The notes: a model not told the origin generated them from the sequence alone. A DNA stretch of 64,000 bases from JBJMQS01 sp045802605 (GCA_045802605.1 JBJMQS010000059.1:27469-91468); one strand, 5' to 3'. Numbered from the stretch's first letter, positions 41,120 to 48,986 are shown. Translations and numbers: made by a program.

Positions 41120-42235
41120 TCAATCATCCGCGCCTGGGGGCGCGGCATTTACGAGTTCCGGTTGCTTCACCGGACTCAAGCTGATTTCTTGCTGGGGCAG
41201 CGGCCGACGCTTCGGACGAAACGCTTTCAACTTCACCCGTCGGCCCGTTTTGGCGGATTGCTGGATCGCCTCGATCACCATTAAGTCGGCCAGACCTTCG
41301 AAGCCATCCGGCTCCGGATTGCGGTTGTTCAGAATGCAACCCGAGAAGTACTGGATCTCTGCGCCCACTTGGTCTCGACGTCGAAACGTGGAATCGCTGG
41401 TGTCATCATTGACGGTAACCGACATCTTCAAATCCGCATCGAACCCGTAGGCAGGATCCATGCGGATGTCGCCCGTGGTACCAACCAAACGAAACTCCGA
41501 GACTTTCGACTCACCGAAGCCGCACGTGAAATTCGCGAGCCGTTCCTTCGGGAAGCGCATGACCGCGGAAACCATCTCGGGCACTTCGCTAAAGCGCGTT
41601 TCATCGTTCGATGCACTGAACCCCATCACCTCAATCGGATCGTCCTGAAACAGATATCGGGCCGCGTTGATGCAGTAGATCCCCATGTCTAAGAGCGGAC
41701 TGGCTTTGCCCGCCAGATCCGCTTCTAAACGGGTGTTGCCCTCGGTGACGTTTTGGGCAAATGTCGAAGTGAACATACGTGGTTCACCAATTTTGCCGGA
41801 ACGCACCGCCTCGATCGCGGCGAGGTTTGCAGCCTCGAAATGCAAACGATACGCGGTCATCAGCTTGACCCGTCCGCGTTTGCACGCCTTGACCATCTCC
41901 TTGGCTTCCTTCGCGTCAGCCGCGAGCGGCTTTTCGCAAAGCACATGCACGCGATGGTTCGCTGCCTTGCGAACATATTCCCCATGCAGCGCGTTGGGCG
42001 TAGCGATGTAAACGGCATCGACTTCGCCGCGGCTCAGAAGCGTATCACATTCCTCGTACGAAACAGCGGCGACCGAGTAGCGCTCGCCCAATTCCTGTCG
42101 CTTGACTGGATCGCCGGAGATAATTGCAACCAGCTTGGAATTCTCCGCGTGTTCGAACGCCGGCAGGATGGCCGCCTGAGCGAACCAACCCGTGCCAACG
42201 ACTGCGTAGCGAACCGGTGGTTTGACCTTCGCCAT
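41120..42235 (-). CDS. Gfo/Idh/MocA-family oxidoreductase
   Basis: 371 residues, NAD(P)-dependent sugar dehydrogenase type. The Rossmann fold begins YAVVGTGWFAQAAILPAFEHA (~9-29). The family Lys is in HVLCEKPLA (~96-104), and the catalytic-region Asp/His pattern follows in the substrate domain (SPLLDMGIYCINAARYLF, ~178-195). The C-terminal ~40 residues are a Pro/Lys-rich tail. GGAGAGGG precedes the ATG. Planctomycetes carry many such genes, so the substrate cannot be named. The DUF4142 gene lies 15 bp upstream on the same strand, so the sigma-54-type promoter of that gene may also drive this one. Confidence 0.9.
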   Translation of the reverse strand: MAKVKPPVRYAVVGTGWFAQAAILPAFEHAENSKLVAIISGDPVKRQELGERYSVAAVSYEECDTLLSRGEVDAVYIATPNALHGEYVRKAANHRVHVLCEKPLAADAKEAKEMVKACKRGRVKLMTAYRLHFEAANLAAIEAVRSGKIGEPRMFTSTFAQNVTEGNTRLEADLAGKASPLLDMGIYCINAARYLFQDDPIEVMGFSASNDETRFSEVPEMVSAVMRFPKERLANFTCGFGESKVSEFRLVGTTGDIRMDPAYGFDADLKMSVTVNDDTSDSTFRRRDQVGAEIQYFSGCILNNRNPEPDGFEGLADLMVIEAIQQSAKTGRRVKLKAFRPKRRPLPQQEISLSPVKQPELVNAAPPGADD

Positions 42236-42250
42236 GACCCTCTCCGTGAG

Positions 42251-42769
42251 TTACTTCTTGATGCTGGACTGAATGTCTTTGGCCATCTTCAAGTGTTCTT
42301 CGATGACCGGAAGCGTCTTGGTCGCGAACGCTTTCAAATCGGCGTTCTTCGCGCTCTGACTGGCTTTCTTGAACTCAGCGACATCCTCATCATGGTCCTT
42401 GACCATGTGATCCATGTAGTCCTTATCGAAGTTCTTGCCGTTGTAGTTTTTGAAGTGGCTGTACATTTTTTGGTGTTTGTCTGACATCGATTTCGGTACT
42501 GTCACGCCCATCGCGGTGGCCACTGTCATCAACTCCGTGTTCGCCTTCGTGTGATCGGTGACCATCCGTTCGCCAAACGTTTTCACCTCGTCACGGGTAC
42601 CCTTGGTTTGCCCAAGTTTGCCGAGTTCGACTTCGAGCATGCCGGCACTCGCGGCCTTCTTGATGAAATCTGTGTCATCAAATCTTGCGTCTTTGTCTGC
42701 AGCGGTGGTGGGTCCGCCGACAATGAAGCAGGCTGCAGCAATCGTCGCCAAGATGCAAGTCCGGGTCAT
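42251..42769 (-). CDS. DUF4142 exported ferritin-like protein
   Basis: 172 residues. Signal peptide to about residue 24 (…GGPTTAADKD). The mature part has the DUF4142 layout: FIKKAASAGMLEVELGKLGQTKGTRDEVKTFGERMVTDHTKANTEL, then KMYSHFKNYNGKNFDKDYMDHMVKDHDEDVAEFKKAS. Conserved His and Glu/Asp residues lie on helices as in ferritin-like four-helix proteins. The location is periplasm or outer surface. The family is linked to stress and envelope maintenance; its chemistry is unproven. It has one of the best sigma-54-type promoters here. The Gfo/Idh/MocA gene follows in the same direction. Confidence 0.88.
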   Translation of the reverse strand: MTRTCILATIAAACFIVGGPTTAADKDARFDDTDFIKKAASAGMLEVELGKLGQTKGTRDEVKTFGERMVTDHTKANTELMTVATAMGVTVPKSMSDKHQKMYSHFKNYNGKNFDKDYMDHMVKDHDEDVAEFKKASQSAKNADLKAFATKTLPVIEEHLKMAKDIQSSIKK

Positions 42770-42818
42770 GATAACGCCTCCACAGAGTTAAGCGCGCACG
42801 GTACCGGCACAGCTAACT

Positions 42819-42833
42819 CGCAAAACAGGTGCC
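42819..42833 (-). promoter_or_regulatory. Sigma-54-type promoter of the DUF4142 gene
   Basis: TGGCACCTGTTTTGCG on the minus strand (to 42834): a full match to TGGCAC-N5-TTGC with GG-N10-GC, 50 bp before the ATG at 42769. It is divergent from the site at 42848. Confidence 0.75.
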
Positions 42834-42847
42834 AGAATTCTAGGGAA

Positions 42848-42862
42848 GGCACGTGTTTTGCT
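42848..42862 (+). promoter_or_regulatory. Sigma-54-type promoter of the 42976 gene
   Basis: GGCACGTGTTTTGCT on the plus strand, GG-N10-GC, 113 bp before the ATG. It stands back to back with the DUF4142 promoter, 14 bp away. Confidence 0.65.
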
Positions 42863-42975
42863 CGATTCGAGAGCCATGAGAATTTGCGCGGTTTCGATCC
42901 GAACTCGGAATCATCGGCGCGATTGGCCGTGACAATCATGGCCAGAGCCGACGAATAGCTTCATGGAGAAGCATC

Positions 42976-43203
42976 ATGGCGCAGGGCAGTAAGGCGAAGT
43001 ACTCGAGTAAACAGAAACGACAAGCGAAACACATCGAAGAGGGCTACGAGAAACGAGGCAAGTCCAAGAAGGAAGCGAAACGCCGCGCATGGGCGACGGT
43101 CAACAAATCGACTGGTGGCGGGAAGAAGAGCGGGTCGGGCCGCGGCAAGAAGACCAGCAAGGCGTCCTCCCGGAAAGGCGGCCGTAAGGGCGGCAAAAAG
43201 TAA
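42976..43203 (+). CDS. Small basic plasmid-stabilisation-type protein
   Basis: 75 residues, very Lys/Gly-rich: AKYSSKQKRQAKHIEEGYEKRGKSKKEAKRRAWATVNKSTGGGKKSGSG. This matches a widespread small family annotated as plasmid stabilisation protein, recognisable by K-x-x-x-K-Q-x-x-x-A-x-x-I-x-x-x-Y and A-x-x-R-A-W-A-T-V-N-K. The C-terminus is a basic Ser/Gly/Lys tail. AGAAG precedes the ATG. In other bacteria such genes sit among general stress genes, as here. A nucleic-acid-binding role is plausible from charge only. Confidence 0.8.
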   Translation: MAQGSKAKYSSKQKRQAKHIEEGYEKRGKSKKEAKRRAWATVNKSTGGGKKSGSGRGKKTSKASSRKGGRKGGKK

Positions 43204-43217
43204 TTCAGGCGGATTGA

Positions 43218-43255
43218 GTTTTGTAGCCGCAGGCTTCAGCCCGCGGCTACAAAAC
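43218..43255. repeat. Palindromic element E2
   Basis: GTTTTGTAGCCGC (43218-43230) is the exact reverse complement of 43243-43255, with an inner GGC-TTCA-GCC hairpin. It lies between convergent genes. GTAGCCGCAGGCTTCAGCC is of a type I associate with planctomycete dispersed repeats. Confidence 0.9.
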
Positions 43256-43270
43256 GCGCCAATAAGAGGA

Positions 43271-43789
43271 CTATCTTCGTGCGCTGACTTCCTCGTCTTC
43301 TTCAGCGGCTTCCTGATTGAGGCCGGATTCCGCAATCTCGGTCAACTTCTTGTCCGCGTTGAATTCCTCTTCCAGCGTCATGTTGAGAAGCTCGGCCACC
43401 TCATCCAATCCCAAATTGTTGGCAAACGTATGAGCACAGCCGTATGAAGCGATCTCATAATGTTCGACTTTTTGTGCCGCACAAATCAGAGCGGCATCCT
43501 TCGCTGATGGATCGCCATCCTCTTCAATAATGTTTTGGCCTTCCTCGATCAGGCCTTTCATCGCTTCGCAGGTCTTGCCGCGAGCGGTCATTCCCATTTT
43601 TTCGAACACTTGTTCTAGACGTTGAACGTGGGTACGCGTTTGATCCAGATGTTCGGTGAACGCTTCGCGGAGCTCTTCCGACGAAGCGGCTTTCGCCATT
43701 TTCGGGAGTGCCTTGACCAATTGGTTCTCGGCGTTGAGCAAGTCTTTGAGCCCATCGACCAATACGTCGCGCAGTGAAGTGAGTTTCAT
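43271..43789 (-). CDS. DUF892 (YciE/YciF-like) ferritin-like stress protein
   Basis: 172 residues. The pattern SLRDVLVDGLKDLLNAENQLVKALPKMAKAASSEELREAFTEHLDQTRTHVQRLEQVF (~4-62) and KVEHYEIASYGCAHTFANNLGLDEVAELLNMTLEEEFNADKKLTEIAE (~107-155) is that of YciF. It is a four-helix ferritin-like protein with carboxylate/His ligands in E-x-x-H and H-Y-E, induced by osmotic or oxidative stress in other bacteria. AGGAGGGG precedes the ATG. Unlike its neighbours, it shows no complete sigma-54-type site directly upstream. A terminator (43805-43831) separates it from the SRPBCC gene upstream. Confidence 0.92.
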   Translation of the reverse strand: MKLTSLRDVLVDGLKDLLNAENQLVKALPKMAKAASSEELREAFTEHLDQTRTHVQRLEQVFEKMGMTARGKTCEAMKGLIEEGQNIIEEDGDPSAKDAALICAAQKVEHYEIASYGCAHTFANNLGLDEVAELLNMTLEEEFNADKKLTEIAESGLNQEAAEEDEEVSARR

Positions 43790-43804
43790 CGCCCCTCCTA
43801 CGGG

Positions 43805-43831
43805 AAAAAAAGCGCCGGCTTACGCCGGCGC
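43805..43831 (-). terminator. Rho-independent terminator after the SRPBCC gene
   Basis: Stem GCGCCGGC/GCCGGCGC (43812-43819 with 43824-43831), a TTAC loop and seven A at 43805-43811, giving a U-run on the minus strand. Confidence 0.9.
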
Positions 43832-43859
43832 GGGTTGAAAGTGCCGACCACAAAAGTTG

Positions 43860-44648
43860 CTAAAGATTTTCCGATCGAGGGCTCCTGCCACCTTCGTTTT
43901 CCATCGTCTCGCCTGTTTCCATCAGTTGCTTGAAGCGTTGCAGATCCTCGCGAATCTGCGCTTCTGGATCGTTACCCAAGAGCTTCGCGAATGCCGCGCC
44001 AAGCCGTCCGCCCGGTGGATTGAATTTCAAATTGACACGAACCTCGGTCTCGCCATTTTCGACCGGGCGGAAATGCACGGAGCCCGCGGTATCAATTTCC
44101 GAACCATCGACTGATTGCCACGCAATGGTTTCATCGCGGTTGTCATTGGTAATCTCAGCATCCCATTCGACGGACATTCCCATCGGGCCTTCAGCGACCC
44201 AATGAGACTTGTATTCGCCTTGGGGTCGAACCTCTTTGAGGTGCGACATGAACTGCGGCAAGTGTTCGAGCTTGCGCCACTCCTCGTACACGTCATGCAC
44301 TGGTTTGTGTACGGTCACCGACGCCTCGACCTTAACGCCCTGATTGGCGGGGATGACTGTGGCAGGCCCCTGCCCTTCAGCCGTGCTGATGCCGAGGGCC
44401 TGATAACAACTGCAGTGGCCCGAGATTCCACGGTAAATCAGGCTGCCGCCCGCGAGGATCGATAGCAGGCCGGGGCCGCGGTTCGTGAAACCACGCGTCA
44501 TGAAAAGCCCGCCCGCCACGAGGGAAACGATCCGCTCAACTGTGCCGACGTTGGTGTTGATCTCCGGCAAGTTTTGGATCGCTTTGGTGATCGGAGAATC
44601 CGGCCCGGCGACTGTTCGCGCCGCCACGTTTAATAGTCGGTTTGCCAT
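43860..44648 (-). CDS. DUF2892 plus SRPBCC (cyclase/dehydrase) protein
   Basis: 262 residues from the ATG at 44648 (AAGGAAC upstream). N-terminal YgaP-like DUF2892 membrane hairpin: NVGTVERIVSLVAGGLFMTRGFTNRGPGLLSILAGGSLIYRGISGHCSCYQALG (~33-85). A START/SRPBCC domain follows (~105-240: VEASVTVHKPVHDVYEEWRKLEHLPQFMSHLKEVRPQG … HWVAEGPMGMSVEWDAEI … VRVNLKFNPPGG), as in the CoQ10-binding-like cyclase/dehydrase group. The fusion is common in stress gene islands and probably binds a lipid at the membrane. The ligand is unknown. It has a strong sigma-54-type promoter and is divergent from the histidine kinase. Confidence 0.88.
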   Translation of the reverse strand: MANRLLNVAARTVAGPDSPITKAIQNLPEINTNVGTVERIVSLVAGGLFMTRGFTNRGPGLLSILAGGSLIYRGISGHCSCYQALGISTAEGQGPATVIPANQGVKVEASVTVHKPVHDVYEEWRKLEHLPQFMSHLKEVRPQGEYKSHWVAEGPMGMSVEWDAEITNDNRDETIAWQSVDGSEIDTAGSVHFRPVENGETEVRVNLKFNPPGGRLGAAFAKLLGNDPEAQIREDLQRFKQLMETGETMENEGGRSPRSENL

Positions 44649-44699
44649 GGCAATGTTCCTTTTGGGCCCAGCCAAACGACATGGAACCGCTTGGGAAAA

Positions 44700-44714
44700 T
44701 GCAATCTTTGTGCC
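44700..44714 (-). promoter_or_regulatory. Sigma-54-type promoter of the SRPBCC gene
   Basis: GGCACAAAGATTGCA on the minus strand, GG-N10-GC, 51 bp before the ATG at 44648. Confidence 0.7.
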
Positions 44715-44842
44715 GACCTAGCGAGGTTCCGAAATTCCGATCGGCTTCCTCCTCGGCAGCCACTATCGTGGTCGATGCCATACGATATGATGGGATTTCT
44801 CCCCCGATTTTTCTGACACGGATGTCCTAAACGGCGACGTAC

Positions 44843-46816
44843 ATGTTGGACTTTTTCCGCAAACTCTTTGATACTTCGGATTTCCCGCCGCGCTGGGAAT
44901 GTGGCAGTTGGACCGATGGCCACGGCTGGCTGCACATCTACTCGGACTTGGGCGTCTGGTCCGCCTATGTGGCAATTCCGTGCGTGCTTGTGTACTTCGC
45001 CTATCGCCGGAAGGACGTGCCTTTCCGCAAGGTGTTTCTCCTGTTCGGCGCATTCATTTTGGCCTGCGGTACGACTCACCTCATGGAAGCCATCATCTTT
45101 TGGCAACCGATGTATCGCCTCGCCGGCCTCATCAAGCTTGGGACCGCCGTTGTATCGTGGGCCACAGTCATCGCGTTGATCCCTGTTACGCCGCGAGCGC
45201 TGGCCATGCGCTCGCCGGAAGTACTGGAAGGCGAAATCACTCAACGGCGCAAGGTTGAAAATGAACTTCAACGGGCCAATGAGGAACTCGAAAAGCGAGT
45301 TTCCGAACGAACGATGGCGCTGGCCCAGGCGAACCAGGCGCTGCAAGCCGAGCGAGCCTTCGGCGAACTTGTCCTGCAGCAAATGCCGGCCGGCGTGATG
45401 ATCGCGGAGCCCTGGTCCGGCAAGCTCCGCTTTAGCAATCACGAGGCGCAACGAATCCTCGGCAACAATTTGGCCCCCGATGGCCGGCTCGACGGAAGCC
45501 AATTTGGTCCGCAGCAATGGCCACTCGCCAAAATCCTGTTGAGTCAGACCGCGGTGAAGGACCAGGAAATTGAGATGGTTCTTCTGGGCGGCGAGAAGCT
45601 GACCCTCAATGCAAGTTCGTCGATGGTCCACTACGAACAAAATGATCGACACGCCGCCGTGGTCGTATTCATCGACGTGAGCGAACAGAAGCGCTTGCGC
45701 GAATCGCTGCGTGAATCGGATCGTCGCAAGGATGAATTCCTTGCCGTACTGGCTCACGAGCTTCGCAACCCGCTCGCTCCAATCCGCAACGGGCTGCAAA
45801 TCCTGAAACACACCAGCGGCACTGAGGCCGAGGCGGCCAAGCGACTGATGGAGCGCCAGCTTAACCAGTTGGTTCATCTGGTGGATGATCTTTTGGATGT
45901 GAGCCGGATTTCCCGCGGCAAGATTGCGCTCCGACGCGAGAGCATCATGCTCGCCGAGGTCATTCGTGACGCGGTAGAGACTAGCCAACCTTTGATCGAA
46001 GCCGGCGGTCACGAGTTGATCGTGGACTTGCCGCCTGAACCAATTTGGCTCGATGCCGACCCGACCCGACTCTCCCAGGTGTTCTCTAATTTGCTCAACA
46101 ACGCGGCGAAGTTCACCGAGCGCGGCGGGCACATTTGCATTCGAGCCAAACGGGACGGCGATCAGGTTCAGGTCACCGTGGCGGACGACGGCATCGGCAT
46201 TGCGCGAGAATTGCAACCGCAGCTCTTCGGACTTTTCACCCAGCTCGATCGCGGGCTCGAGCGCGCCCATGGCGGCCTCGGAATCGGCCTCTCCCTGGTA
46301 AAAGGTCTCGTTGAGCTGCATGGTGGCACTGTTCAAGCGAAAAGTGCGGGGGCCGGGAAAGGCAGCGAATTCGTCGTATGTCTCCCCGTGGCATCGACAC
46401 CCCCGTCGGTAACAAAGGAACCACGAAATGCGTTTGCGGTAAGTCCAAAACGACGTGTATTAGTTGTGGACGACAGCAAGGACGCCGCGCAGAGTTTGCA
46501 ACTGCTCCTTTCGTTGCAGGGACACGAAGTATCCGTGGCCCACGACGGGCAGGAAGCGATCAAGCTCGCCGAGCAAATTCAACCGGAGTGCGTGCTGATG
46601 GACATCGGCATGCCGAACCTAAACGGGTACGAAGCCGCTCGTCGCATCCGCCAGACCCCATGGGGCCGATCTATTCGACTCATTGCGGTGACGGGATGGG
46701 GTCAGGAGGATGACCGCCGGCAATCGAAAGACGCCGGCTTCGACTTCCATCTGACGAAGCCGGTCGATCTGAAAGTGTTGAATGAGATTTTGGCAACCGC
46801 CGGCGCGAACAGTTAG
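44843..46816 (+). CDS. Ethylene-receptor-like hybrid histidine kinase
   Basis: 657 residues. Residues ~30-120 match the three-helix sensor of plant ETR1: SDLGVWSAYVAIPCVLVYF, RKVFLLFGAFILACGTTHLME and LIKLGTAVVSWATVIAL. They include Asp35 and the copper-ligand pair Cys75/His79 of C-G-x-T-H-L, which align with ETR1 Asp25, Cys65 and His69. A coiled coil (~125-170), a PAS-like region (~170-280), HisKA with His305 in HELRNP, HATPase_c with NLLNNAAKF and DDGIGI (~405-515), and a receiver with phosphoacceptor Asp587 in LMDIGMPN and Lys639 (~537-655) follow. Copper and ethylene binding are inference from these residues. It is the only sensor in the stress block. Its 3' end overlaps the convergent 46813 gene by 4 bp. 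Confidence 0.93.
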   Translation: MLDFFRKLFDTSDFPPRWECGSWTDGHGWLHIYSDLGVWSAYVAIPCVLVYFAYRRKDVPFRKVFLLFGAFILACGTTHLMEAIIFWQPMYRLAGLIKLGTAVVSWATVIALIPVTPRALAMRSPEVLEGEITQRRKVENELQRANEELEKRVSERTMALAQANQALQAERAFGELVLQQMPAGVMIAEPWSGKLRFSNHEAQRILGNNLAPDGRLDGSQFGPQQWPLAKILLSQTAVKDQEIEMVLLGGEKLTLNASSSMVHYEQNDRHAAVVVFIDVSEQKRLRESLRESDRRKDEFLAVLAHELRNPLAPIRNGLQILKHTSGTEAEAAKRLMERQLNQLVHLVDDLLDVSRISRGKIALRRESIMLAEVIRDAVETSQPLIEAGGHELIVDLPPEPIWLDADPTRLSQVFSNLLNNAAKFTERGGHICIRAKRDGDQVQVTVADDGIGIARELQPQLFGLFTQLDRGLERAHGGLGIGLSLVKGLVELHGGTVQAKSAGAGKGSEFVVCLPVASTPPSVTKEPRNAFAVSPKRRVLVVDDSKDAAQSLQLLLSLQGHEVSVAHDGQEAIKLAEQIQPECVLMDIGMPNLNGYEAARRIRQTPWGRSIRLIAVTGWGQEDDRRQSKDAGFDFHLTKPVDLKVLNEILATAGANS

Positions 46817-47325
46817 GGACTGGCGTTCATGGAATCGTCGTACGCGCCATTATGCACCATGATGTCGCGCGCTTCATCCCGGCGATCCGGCGCGTAAACC
46901 AGCAAAACAGTTTTCCCGGCGGCCACATGTTGAGCGTGGATGTTAGCCTCGTGTTCGGACATGCCTAGCGCGATAAATGGGCCGGCAAAAGCGCCAACCG
47001 CTGCACCGGCCGCGCCGCCGACGAGTGTGCTCACAAGTAAGCTGCCAGCGACGAATGGAAGGACGCCGGGGATCAGGCTGGCACCGGCAAGGCCTAGAAC
47101 GGCTCCAACGCCAGTGCCAACCAAAGATCCCCTAATCGCGCCCGATTCGGCCGTATGCTGCTCCTGCGCATTGACGCCGCCGAAGTGTTTTGTGACTTCG
47201 TGTGAAGCGACGCCAATTTGCTGCTCGGTGAAGCCGGCCTTCTTCAGTGCATCGATGGCTATGCCGGCCTGGTTTTTGTCGTCGAAGACGCCCACGGCCG
47301 TCGTTGCGGTTGCTGTAGCTTCCAT
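46813..47325 (-). CDS. YflT-like general stress membrane protein
   Basis: 170 residues. The N-terminus TTAVGVFDDKNQAGIAIDALKKAGFTEQQIGVASHE (~8-43) follows the heat-stress protein YflT/general-stress-17M domain (V-G-V-F-x-x-x-x-x-A-x-x-A-I-x-x-L-x-x-x-G). The middle is a Gly/Ala-rich double membrane helix (GSLVGTGVGAVLGLAGASLIPGVLPFVAGSLLVSTLVGGAAGAAVGAFAGPFIALG). The C-terminus repeats an alpha/beta module (EANIHAQHVAAGKTVLLVYAPDRRDEARDIM). GAGGAGG precedes the ATG. A sigma-54-type site lies upstream. Its role in stress is known only by association. Confidence 0.82.
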   Translation of the reverse strand: MEATATATTAVGVFDDKNQAGIAIDALKKAGFTEQQIGVASHEVTKHFGGVNAQEQHTAESGAIRGSLVGTGVGAVLGLAGASLIPGVLPFVAGSLLVSTLVGGAAGAAVGAFAGPFIALGMSEHEANIHAQHVAAGKTVLLVYAPDRRDEARDIMVHNGAYDDSMNASP

Positions 47326-47393
47326 GACTGCCTCCTCTTGGCAGTGGCCGCCTCAAACTGGGCGGCGCGCAGCCACGTTCGCCCTCATTTTGT

Positions 47394-47408
47394 TGCAAGA
47401 ACCGTACC
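47394..47408 (-). promoter_or_regulatory. Sigma-54-type promoter of the YflT-like gene
   Basis: GGTACGGTTCTTGCA on the minus strand, GG-N10-GC, 68 bp before the ATG at 47325. Confidence 0.55.
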
Positions 47409-47426
47409 GAATGCTGCGCAAACGAT

Positions 47427-48119
47427 CTATGTGCTGCCTCGGCGAATGCGGATTTGATTGTGGACTTCTACGACGCCGGAAACGTCATCAGCGATATCTT
47501 CGACCATTCGTTTAATCCGGCGGTCATCCACCATTCCGGTCAAAGTCACTTCGCCTTTGTCAACGCGGACCTCGATATCGGAGGCATCGATGTCGCCGTG
47601 TTGAGTCAGACGCTCGCAGACATCTTCGCAGATGCGGTCGTCAGCGCGCTGATAACCCTTTGGCCCTTTCCCAGTAAATGGGCCTCGCATTCCGACTTTG
47701 GAAATGTGGCGGTCCTGAATATGAACAGTGTCATTCGGATAGCGGGTGAATGAGGCCGGCTGGCCTCGGCCATAGCCGCCTTCGCGGCCATATTCCTGCT
47801 GACCGGTCCGGAACTCGCCCCGCTCTTGGCCCCAACCTTGAGAGCCAAATTGGCCTTGGGAGTAGCCGATGCCTTCGCCTTCAATGCCGTAGCCGTAGCC
47901 TTTTTCCGATTCTCGACCTGAGTGACGATTGCCGCGATGGGTGATGCTCCGGCCGCCAAAGCCATGCTCGCCTTGGTAGTACCCGGTTTCTTGGTAAGCC
48001 TGGGTCGTATCGTCGCGGTGCGTTCGGGGCAGATCCACCCGTTGCCCGCCATTCACCTCTGTGCCGCGATTGTCCTGCTTTTTTCCGTTATCACGGTCTT
48101 TTTTGTGTCGCCCCGGCAT
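47427..48119 (-). CDS. BON-domain protein with Gly/Tyr-rich N-terminal region
   Basis: 230 residues from the ATG at 48119. The first ~150 residues are low complexity: basic (MPGRHKKDRDNGKKQDN), then Gly/Tyr/Gln-rich (GYGYGIEGEGIGYSQGQFGSQGWGQERGEF). The C-terminal ~75 residues are a BON domain (DDRICEDVCERLTQHGDIDASDIEVRVDKGEVTLTGMVDDRRIKRMVEDIADDVSGVVEVHNQIRI). BON domains bind phospholipid and often accompany osmotic-stress proteins. There is no export signal, so the location is uncertain. A sigma-54-type site precedes it. Confidence 0.85.
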   Translation of the reverse strand: MPGRHKKDRDNGKKQDNRGTEVNGGQRVDLPRTHRDDTTQAYQETGYYQGEHGFGGRSITHRGNRHSGRESEKGYGYGIEGEGIGYSQGQFGSQGWGQERGEFRTGQQEYGREGGYGRGQPASFTRYPNDTVHIQDRHISKVGMRGPFTGKGPKGYQRADDRICEDVCERLTQHGDIDASDIEVRVDKGEVTLTGMVDDRRIKRMVEDIADDVSGVVEVHNQIRIRRGST

Positions 48120-48168
48120 GACGCACCCCCAGTACTCTGCGGCGAATGTTCGTTCGCCAAACGGGAGT

Positions 48169-48183
48169 TGCAAACGTCATACC
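48169..48183 (-). promoter_or_regulatory. Sigma-54-type promoter of the BON gene
   Basis: GGTATGACGTTTGCA on the minus strand, GG-N10-GC, 49 bp before the ATG at 48119. Confidence 0.55.
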
Positions 48184-48189
48184 TCGCGA

Positions 48190-48843
48190 TCAGGCACTGG
48201 CGGGATGGGTTGAGAATTCACGCAGCAATTCGCAGACTTCTTCATCGGTCGTCTGGGAGAAATCCTGATACCACATGCCCACTCCCATGAATGGTTCCGG
48301 GGTGCGGGCACATACCGCTTCATCGGCAATTTGGTCCATGGCGTCGCATGTGTCGCTCGCGCCAACGGGCACCGCGACCACGACTCGTGCCGGACCTAAT
48401 TTGCGCACGGCCTGCACTGCGGCTTTCATCGTCGAGCCCGTCGCCAATCCATCATCCACCAGGATCACCGTGCGACCATTCAGATCGGGCATCGGCCGAT
48501 CACTGCGATAGAGTTTCTCGCGCCGCTGCAGTTCGCTCACTTCATTGCGAGCCACCTCCTCGATCTCCTCGGCCGTGATGCCCAGCGCGTTGATAACTTC
48601 TTCGTTGAGAACGCGCACGTCGCCCGATGCGATAGCACCCATCGCCAGTTCTTCACGGTTCGGTACGCCGAGTTTGCGAACCAGAAAAATGTCGAGCGGA
48701 CAATTCAAGTCACGTGCGACTTCAGCGCCGATCGGGACGCCGCCGCGGGGCAGAGCGAGGACGATCACATCAGGGCGATCCATGTAACGGAGAAGTTGCT
48801 TGCCAAGCTGTCGGCCCGCATCCACCCGGTCACGAAACAGCAT
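48190..48843 (-). CDS. Phosphoribosyltransferase-domain protein
   Basis: 217 residues from the ATG at 48843. Begins MLFRDRVDAGRQLGKQLLRYMDRPDVIVLALPRGGVPIGAEVARDL. The PRPP-binding loop is VILVDDGLATGSTMKAAV (~120-137), and the first half carries the family LVRKLGVPNREELAMGAIASG. This is the pattern of stress-linked PRTase-fold proteins, not of a purine or pyrimidine salvage enzyme, and its substrate is unknown. A longer frame to 48927 is less likely because it would run through the sigma-54-type element. It is divergent from the methyltransferase gene. Confidence 0.88.
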   Translation of the reverse strand: MLFRDRVDAGRQLGKQLLRYMDRPDVIVLALPRGGVPIGAEVARDLNCPLDIFLVRKLGVPNREELAMGAIASGDVRVLNEEVINALGITAEEIEEVARNEVSELQRREKLYRSDRPMPDLNGRTVILVDDGLATGSTMKAAVQAVRKLGPARVVVAVPVGASDTCDAMDQIADEAVCARTPEPFMGVGMWYQDFSQTTDEEVCELLREFSTHPASA

Positions 48844-48888
48844 CCTTGTACCCCTGAAGGCCGCGGCGCCAATTCCATCATAATTGCC

Positions 48889-48903
48889 CGCAAGCTTTGC
48901 GCC
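48889..48903 (-). promoter_or_regulatory. Possible sigma-54-type promoter of the phosphoribosyltransferase gene
   Basis: GGCGCAAAGCTTGCG on the minus strand, GG-N10-GC, 45 bp before the ATG at 48843. The -24 half has GGCGC in place of GGCAC. Confidence 0.45.
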
Positions 48904-48986
48904 CGAATCTTTTGCCCAGTTTGACAAGCCGCTTAAGTCTCCGGCTGATCACGGACGATCAGTTCAAAACTCAGGCAGGAGCCGAT

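Noticed and set aside
42551..42958. A 135-codon plus-strand frame overlapping the DUF4142 gene and its promoter region.
   Set aside because: It runs antisense through a clear signal-peptide gene and across the divergent promoter pair; composition is not protein-like.
44630..46336. A 568-codon minus-strand open frame.
   Set aside because: It lies wholly opposite the histidine kinase, whose domains are unmistakable. The antisense translation has no recognisable features.
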